A DNA stretch of 64,000 nucleotides from Cycas panzhihuaensis (Eukaryota; Cycadophyta), in NCBI GenBank assembly GCA_023213395.1, contig CM041465.1, positions 161,331,741-161,395,740 on the forward strand. Reading direction: 5' to 3'. A program made the translations under genes and the position numbers. The notes beneath the pieces are model-generated. The model was not told the DNA's origin, did not search any database, and was given only the letters and a program-made list of their open reading frames with translations. Below, piece after piece: positions 58,271 to 64,000 of this stretch (position 1 is its first letter; each line of letters opens with the position of its first letter).

Positions 58271-58280
58271 TCCTTATATA
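58271..58280 (-). promoter_or_regulatory. TATA box of antisense PMD gene, Gypsy-2
   Basis: Minus-strand TATATAAGGA preceded by a GC-rich stretch, about 160 bp upstream of the predicted ATG (58113), the same distance as in Gypsy-3 unit 3. The aRNH start lies about 520 bp away on the other strand. Confidence 0.6.
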
Positions 58281-58796
58281 GGCGGGGGCCCCAACGGGTA
58301 TTTCCTTCGTTTTTGGTCTTGCGACAGCCGTTGAGACCGTCCCGTTGCCCTAATCACCTTTGCCTTCTATCCCTGTCACCCATTGCATTGTACTGAGGCC
58401 CTTTCTACCCTCCCTTGCAAGGGCATTTATGGTGCCTCATTATCACGCTTTTGCCAGGGCCCCTCTGCATCGTTTTACGTGTTACTCCCGTGCTTGCCCG
58501 AGTTTATACTCATTTGGCTCGTTTCGTTGCCCTGGACTCATTTCTGCGGCCCTTTCTTACTCTTGGGGTCCCCAAAGGGAATGCTCCCCTGCCTGGGGAC
58601 ATGTCTTACTTTCTAAAGCGACCTTTTGGCGCCCCGGGAGGCTTTTTCGTCTGACCACCCTCCGTTGGTGATCGGATTGCTTGCTCTCACCCTGGGTAAC
58701 CTCATTGCTAGGTCTTCCTACCCTTCATGGCCACTTTTTCTTGCCTTTCGAGTGTTGCTTTCATTATCTATTGATTGCCTGGATTTTGTGTCACCT

Positions 58797-59214
58797 ATGT
58801 CCATCTACATCTTTACCGACGGCGGAAGCCGCGATAACCCTGGACCTTCTGCCGCTGCATGGATCCTCCGCAACCCTTCTGGACACGATCTCCTCCGCTC
58901 TGGGATCTTCCTCCCAGAGGCTACTAACAATGAAGCTGAATATACAGTTATTATTGAAGCCCTTACTGATGCCCTATGTTTCCATCGCGGATCCATCATT
59001 TTGCTTTGCGACTCTCATGTTGTGGTGTCTCATCTCATCCAGGTTTACCAGGTGCGATGCCCCCACTTGAGGACTCTCGTCACGCGGATCTCTCCTGGCC
59101 CGCTTCTCTTCTGTCGATATCTAGCATATCCCTCGGGCCCTCAACGCTGAGGCAGATAGTCTCGTTCGCCTCATCCTTGAGCGCCACCTTCCTCTCCTTG
59201 CTGGCTGTCCGTGA
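58797..59214 (+). pseudogene. Gypsy-2 second RNase H (aRNH-type)
   Basis: Start at 58797 (MSIYIFTDGGS), inside a longer open frame 58626-59150 whose upstream part is not conserved. The full D-E-D set is readable: FTDGGSRDNPGPSAAAWIL, EATNNEAEYTVIIEAL, LLCDSHVVVSHL. This pattern is that of plant/archaeal-type RNase H (RVT_3-like), not the gypsy RNase H at 53390-53620. A 5-base loss near 59084 shifts the frame. In the original frame a TAG at 59122-59124 precedes RALNAEADSLVRLILE, and the stop at 59212-59214 ends it. Located after integrase and the antisense PMD gene, before the 3' LTR. It could supply extra RNase H activity during cDNA synthesis. Confidence 0.85.
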
Positions 59215-59617
59215 GGCTTGTTTGGCCTCCTATCGCCTAAGCCCCAGGTCATCTCGCACCTTGCTTCGCGATCTGTTTGCGCCACCCAAACCTGGCTACT
59301 AATGAGGTAAAACTATGGTGCCTACCCTTTGCTTGCTTTTTACTTGATTATGCATGCTCTTCCGCATCTTTTGTGGTGGGGGCAGTCCCCTCACCTTTCT
59401 CATTTTTTTCCGATCGGTTCCTGTGGCTCATAAAGCCCTATGTTGTCTCTACCATCACTTTCATATCCACGCATTCTGCCATGACACTCACCGGCACCCT
59501 TGCCTACTGTTATGATCTTGATTGATATATCTATATACACATGTACTACTGATAGTTGTATTGCCAGCATTCGCCATCGCACTGTGCTCTAAGCGGCGAG
59601 GCTCACGCTATAGGCGA

Positions 59618-62194
59618 TGTTTCCACCGGGAAAGGATACGGAACCACCGACTCAAGTAAGTGCAGGTATGTTTCTCACCTTATCGTTGCTTTCATTTGAT
59701 GGGTGTTTGCTTGCATGTCTACATGTGTGTGGCTTTGTGGGTGACTTTGTCGTCGTCCACACTTATTTTACCCTATGACGACTATAGCAGGGGTATACTC
59801 CTAGCGAGCGTGGCACCCTGGTGGCCATTTCACTTCCTGCATATGCCCTCCTTGCTCCAAGATCCACTAGGTTTACGCCACCTCCGCCCGTGTGATGATC
59901 TGTCATCATTTGGTTGACTTGCCACACTGTTTGAGCCCTATTTTTGCTCTTTTGGACCCGTTTGTTGGCTTGTTTACCCCCGGGTAGGTGTCTCAGCCCC
60001 CCATTGGCCCTTTTTGTCATCTGCCCCCAGCCCAGGCTGGCTGGCCGGGCCTATTTTTGCCTCTGGGTTTGTACCGCCAGAATTTTCGCGGTACCGCCAG
60101 AATATTCACGATCATGAGTTCTTACAGACAACCGTTTCTAATTTATTTTTTAAAATCCGCCGTGGCAATTTTGCATTTATTACGAAACTGCCACGTGGCT
60201 CGCGACTTAACTCTCTCCCAGTCGCGCCCTAATCGCTCGCTTTAGGGTTTAGGTTGGCTATTTAAGGCATGAATTACTCATTTTTGGAACTTTTTGGCTC
60301 ACTCTTAAATTGCTCCTCAAGGAAACACGGTTGTGCTCTACTCTTCTCTACCGCTCTGCTGCTATCACAGGACCTGCGTCCCTCCTACAGCACCCAGCTC
60401 TCTTTTGGTGCAGCTAGGACATCTTCCCAGCCCCTCACGCACCTTGGAGAGGGCCCCTTGGAGAGGTTCCAGTAGATTCTTGCCCAGGCAGTCCTCAAGT
60501 GCTCCAAGTGCACGTGTTTCCCTTCTAACCTCCTTAGCAGGGTCTCAAACCTGCTGCACCATAGATCTGGGCTGATTTCTCAGCCTCTCCTCGCCATCCC
60601 TTGGCTGAGGTGAGTTCCTTGCCTCCCTCACTCAGGTATTTATTGCTTTGAATTATTTGTCTTGTGATATTGATGCTCCATCTTGCTTGCTCCTTGCTTG
60701 TCCTTATGAGTTTGGTTTTCTCCCTTTTAGTGGGTTGTTTTGCCATTGTCATTGTGCGTCTTGCCTACATTTGTTGCTCAAGGCAGCAGTGTTGAGGGAT
60801 GGCATAGGCTTTGGGAAGGAGCTGGGTGGATTCCGTACCACCTTCCACGCTCCCTAAGTGGCTTTAAGCCCCCTAAATTCTCCCTCTCGCCTCGTGCTGT
60901 CCTTGGCACACAAACAAGGGTTTGTTGGCCCTTTCTTAGCCGCTAAAATTAGCGCTGTCGCAAGTTGCAGCACTGGTTTGAGGGCTTAGATTCAGGTTTG
61001 GGCAACTTACATAAGTCCCAACCACTAGTCCTTGTCCAACTTTCTTCCCGGTAGCCTAGTTTGCTCCTCATAGCATCCCGGTTTACCGTAGGTGTTCCTT
61101 GGCTCCTCTTTGCCTCCTTATTGCCATTTCTAGCCATCTCTCTTGGCCTCGCCCTCGCTACCTCGTGGCTCTTGGGGGGAGGTTAGGATGTTATTTATGG
61201 GAGGTGGGCCACTCCGAGGCTTATCGGTCATTTACCTTTGTTTTGGTTACCCTCTTTTACGTACTTTCATCATTGGGTCGATACTAACACATGTGTGTTT
61301 AGATTTATACTTGTATTATTTAGACATGTATTGTTAGAATCTTGTATTGCATGTTAGTATCCTTCCTCCGGGAAGGGGGAGGTTGCCATTGCTTGAAGGT
61401 ACTTGGAGAGCGTGAAGGATATTGTCTGTTAGCTCTATTGCCGGTAAGTGCCCTCATGTACATCGTACTTTCGTACTTCTTCAGTTATTAGAATTTACTT
61501 CCTTTCCTTCCTTGGCATCGTATTTGGTATTTTTCTGGGGAAGGTAAGGGAGCCCCTTTCCAATCCACCACGGCATTCTGCATCCAACACACCACGTGGA
61601 GTAGCTTGGTGCCCCTTGAGAAGGCCTTTATCACGCACGCCCTCGGTTCAAGTGCACATCTTACTCTACCCTGCTACCTTTTTTCCTTTTTGATTTCTTC
61701 TTTAGTAATTAACGCATTGGAAAATAAAAGGGAAATTTGATCTCGCTTTTAGTTATGCTTTATTTATTTTATTACATGTATCTTTGTTACCCATAGGAAA
61801 GGCTATAGGAACCCCCCTCTCTACCTTTCCTCCTCTCTCTAGCCGCACAAGCTTCTTGTCTCCCGTGTTGCTTGCATACCTGGTTAGCTTGTTTAGGTAC
61901 ACCCTTGATCTACTCTTCTTGGATCTTTTCCTTCCCCTTCTGGCCATCCAAGGGTGGGAGGATCCTGTCCCTAGGTCAACCCAGGCTAACCCTGCGCCTT
62001 TTCACCCTTTGTTCGAAGTGGTGGAGGGTCACTTTTTAGTAGTCATATTCCATTGCAGGTCCCGAACTCGCGCTCCGGCGCATGAGGCACTCTACATGGT
62101 AATTACTTTTCTTATAGGTCTCTCCTCCGACCATATCATCACCCACTCTCACCACACATATTAGTTAGGTAGCTATCCCGTAGACACGCGTCCA
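59618..62194 (+). repeat. Gypsy-2 3' LTR
   Basis: 2,577 bp, TGTTTCC...GTCCA. Telomere-like motif 60241-60253 and CTATTTAAGG 60258-60267. The polypurine tract expected before 59618 is mutated out of recognition. Confidence 0.94.
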
Positions 62195-64000
62195 GGGTCA
62201 AGAGGGAGAAGGAGTTTGATAGTGAGAATCAGAAGAAGAAGAAGAGTTCCTCACACCTTTCTCCTTAGCTTGGACAGGGTGAGGATTAGGGGATCTTCCC
62301 CTATTTCGATTCCCTTTTTGTTGGATGTGGCAATCCTATTCCCTGTGTTTGGGGAAAATATCCTTATGAACAAGTTGGTCTAGATTGGGTCTAGACACCC
62401 ATTTAGAGGAGGAGTTATGATGTGAGGTGGATTTAGGGTGCTTCTCCCTACACTGTGAGCCCTCATGAAAGCTCTCTCCATGAATGGAATACCATTTCTT
62501 ATCCAAAGAAGAGTCTATCTTCCTTCCTTGAGAAGCCCAGGAATTATTGCTCTTAGGAGGTGTGGCTTGAGAGGCTTGATGGATAGGTTTATGAGAAGTA
62601 GGCAACAAAGGCACTTGGAGTTTAGGTTCCTTCATCATACATTTAAAAGAATGTATACTAGAGGTCAAGGGGTCTAAGGTCTTCTCTGTCGAATTAGATG
62701 AAGACCTAGGAAGTTGTTGGGTTTTGGTATCGTGGGACAGAGGAGGTGCTTCATGTCATTGCAATAACTTAAGTGGCTTCTTAAGACCTGCTTGGATCTC
62801 AATGGCCTTAAGACCCAAACATTTGTCTATGGTAGAGTCACATGTTATTACCTCCATCTTGAGGGCTTCAACATAGACTTTGAGGTAAAGAGCATTGATA
62901 AAAATATCCCTCTTCAACTCCTCGGGCAGTGTTACCTTCATAGAGTGGAGAAGATCATGGAAACGCCTCACAAGTCATGGTTCATTTCATCATGACCTTG
63001 TTTGAGGGAAGAGAGCCTTCATTCCACTCTCAAAGGGATGGGCAACATTAAAATATTTGACAAATTCATCAACGCATTGCTGGAATGAGTGAATGGAGTG
63101 TGTGGAAAGGCGATAGAACCATTTGAGGGCATCACCTTAGAGAGAGCATGGGAAAAGTTTCATTAGAATGTGAACATATACCCAATAGTCAATGCATGCC
63201 ATAGAAAAGCTTCTAATGTGCTTTGTTGGGTCTTGAGAGGAGGTTCTGTCAAACTTAAGTACCTCGGGAAGGTGAGGCGGTAAGTTAGTTCTTAATGCCT
63301 CAATGGATAAAGGAGTTGACCTATAGTCCATGAAGGGATGAGCTCTTGATTAGATCATAATATCAATGAAGGACAAGGGAGTTAGTAGGCAAAGGTACTC
63401 AAATCCTCCTTGGCTTGAAAGGGAATACAAACTTCCTCCCACTTGGTGAGAGGGGACTAATCCTAAATGTAAAGGGATTAGAAAAGGAGTAGATGGGTAA
63501 GGAGGGCCCATCCCCTCTTGAGGGTATGCCCCTTGTTGGAAGGGGTCTTGAGAGAAAGTACCTTGAGAAGGGGCTTGCCCTCCTTGTGAAGGCACCACAT
63601 AAGGAGAAATATGAGAAGAAGGAATAGATGGGTGTGGAACTGGGGTTTTCCTATATGGGCCACCCATAGGTGGCACAACACATATGGATGCAAGGGGTCT
63701 ACCCCATAAATAGGGAGAGGATTCCCCTTACCATGCCCCTATAATTGAGAAGTATATACCAAGGGTATGTAGAGGGAGGAATCCCTAGGTTGAGTTTGAG
63801 AGTATATGGGGATTTATCCCATGCGGCTAGAAGTAGGGGAATATATAGGTCCCCTAGATCTAATAGGAGGCGGATGGACTACAATCAGTTGGGGTATAGT
63901 CACTTGTCTAGAAGGAGGTATACTCAATGCAAGTTAGGAAGTGGGTATGTCTCGGGTGGCCCCTAAGGAATGCTAGCCATAAGAAAAAGAAGACATAATG
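62195..64000 (-). mobile_element. Gypsy-3, gag side (runs off the window)
   Basis: Continuation of Gypsy-3 right of Gypsy-2, starting with the second gggtc. The junction falls where Gypsy-1 has 'gatccggggtcgtgaagg' (about 22292-22309), between the zinc knuckle and the protease. The 5' LTR of Gypsy-3 should lie to the right of the window. Confidence 0.88.
62200..63966 (-). pseudogene. Gypsy-3 gag (defective, partial)
   Basis: Zinc-knuckle piece in 62336-62668 (YSIHGESFHEGSQC; first Cys is Tyr), followed by REKHPK where Gypsy-1/2 have a TAG. Core pieces 62756-62971 and 63137-63331 (YRSTPLSIEALRTNLPPH, FDRTSSQDPTKH, SMACIDYWVYVHILMKLF). The Pro/Gln-rich N-terminal half extends towards 63966 with stops and frame changes. 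The start is outside the window or lost. Confidence 0.83.

Larger units (their letters stand above)
45682..62194 (+). mobile_element. Gypsy-2: full-length Tat-like Ty3/gypsy element with antisense PMD gene
   Basis: 16,513 bp on the plus strand with perfect target duplication GGGTC (45677-45681, 62195-62199). LTRs 45682-48261 and 59618-62194 start TGTTTCC and end CGCGTCYA. In a 284-bp stretch of the LTRs (45742-46025) I counted 17 differences, 14 transitions. It is the most complete copy here: gag 48427-50487, protease/linker to 52440, RT/RNase H, integrase to 55083, antisense PMD gene 55741-58113 with its TATA at 58271-58280, aRNH 58797-59214. All coding parts carry stops. It is inserted in Gypsy-3 between gag and protease. 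Confidence 0.95.

Noticed and set aside
58360-58671. ORF between the PMD promoter and aRNH in Gypsy-2
   Set aside because: The equivalent region of Gypsy-1 is open in several frames at once and Gypsy-3 does not keep it; probably leader sequence of aRNH.
59300-59617. Envelope-like gene before the 3' LTR
   Set aside because: No signal peptide plus transmembrane frame conserved between Gypsy-1 and Gypsy-2 in this interval.
1-64000. tRNA, rRNA or CRISPR-like array
   Set aside because: No cloverleaf, rRNA motif or regular short repeat-spacer pattern seen; the tRNA-like matches are only primer sites.

Overview
This window is nuclear DNA of a land plant, almost certainly a seed plant with a large repeat-rich genome. 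I found no convincing host gene. Nearly every base can be assigned to LTR retrotransposons inserted into one another. The evidence is Ty1/copia elements with an initiator-Met-tRNA-type primer site, Ty3/gypsy elements that look like the plant Tat clade (tRNA-Arg-like primer site, CHHC gag knuckle, second RNase H), a plant mobile domain (PMD) gene, and heavy C-to-T/G-to-A decay as expected of methylated plant repeats. The species cannot be read from the sequence.

Layout. 1-3099 is an old plus-strand gypsy relic (Gypsy-4: LTR end, primer site, gag). It is cut by a minus-strand copia relic (Copia-3: short LTR at about 3108-3176 and 8502-8571, body 8572-10368). Inside that LTR sits Copia-1 (3177-8496, minus, target duplication AATGG). 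From about 10369 an old minus-strand gypsy (Gypsy-3) begins. Its 3' LTR is split by Copia-2 (10461-30632, minus, duplication GGGGA), and Copia-2 is itself split by Gypsy-1 (12497-27326, minus). Gypsy-3 continues at 30633-45681, is split between gag and protease by Gypsy-2 (45682-62194, plus, duplication GGGTC), and resumes at 62195 with gag to the window end. By eye the LTR pairs of Gypsy-1, Gypsy-2 and Copia-1 differ at about 5-6% in the stretches I counted. Copia-2 LTRs are clearly more diverged, as the nesting order requires.

The three large gypsy copies share an unusual plan, in element orientation: LTR (about 2.5 kb) - gag - protease - long acidic linker - RT - RNase H - integrase - an antisense spliced gene with a PMD - a second, archaeal/plant-type RNase H (aRNH) in sense - polypurine tract - LTR. 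The antisense PMD gene has its own TATA box, an 8-codon first exon, and introns at matching positions and phase in different copies. In Gypsy-3 the block holding aRNH plus this antisense promoter is tandemly triplicated (three units of 1,621 bp). In Gypsy-1 the promoter and PMD were deleted. All coding regions carry stops or frameshifts, so nothing here is likely to encode a working element. Several stop codons are shared by Gypsy-1 and Gypsy-2, which hints that a defective source copy was mobilised in trans.
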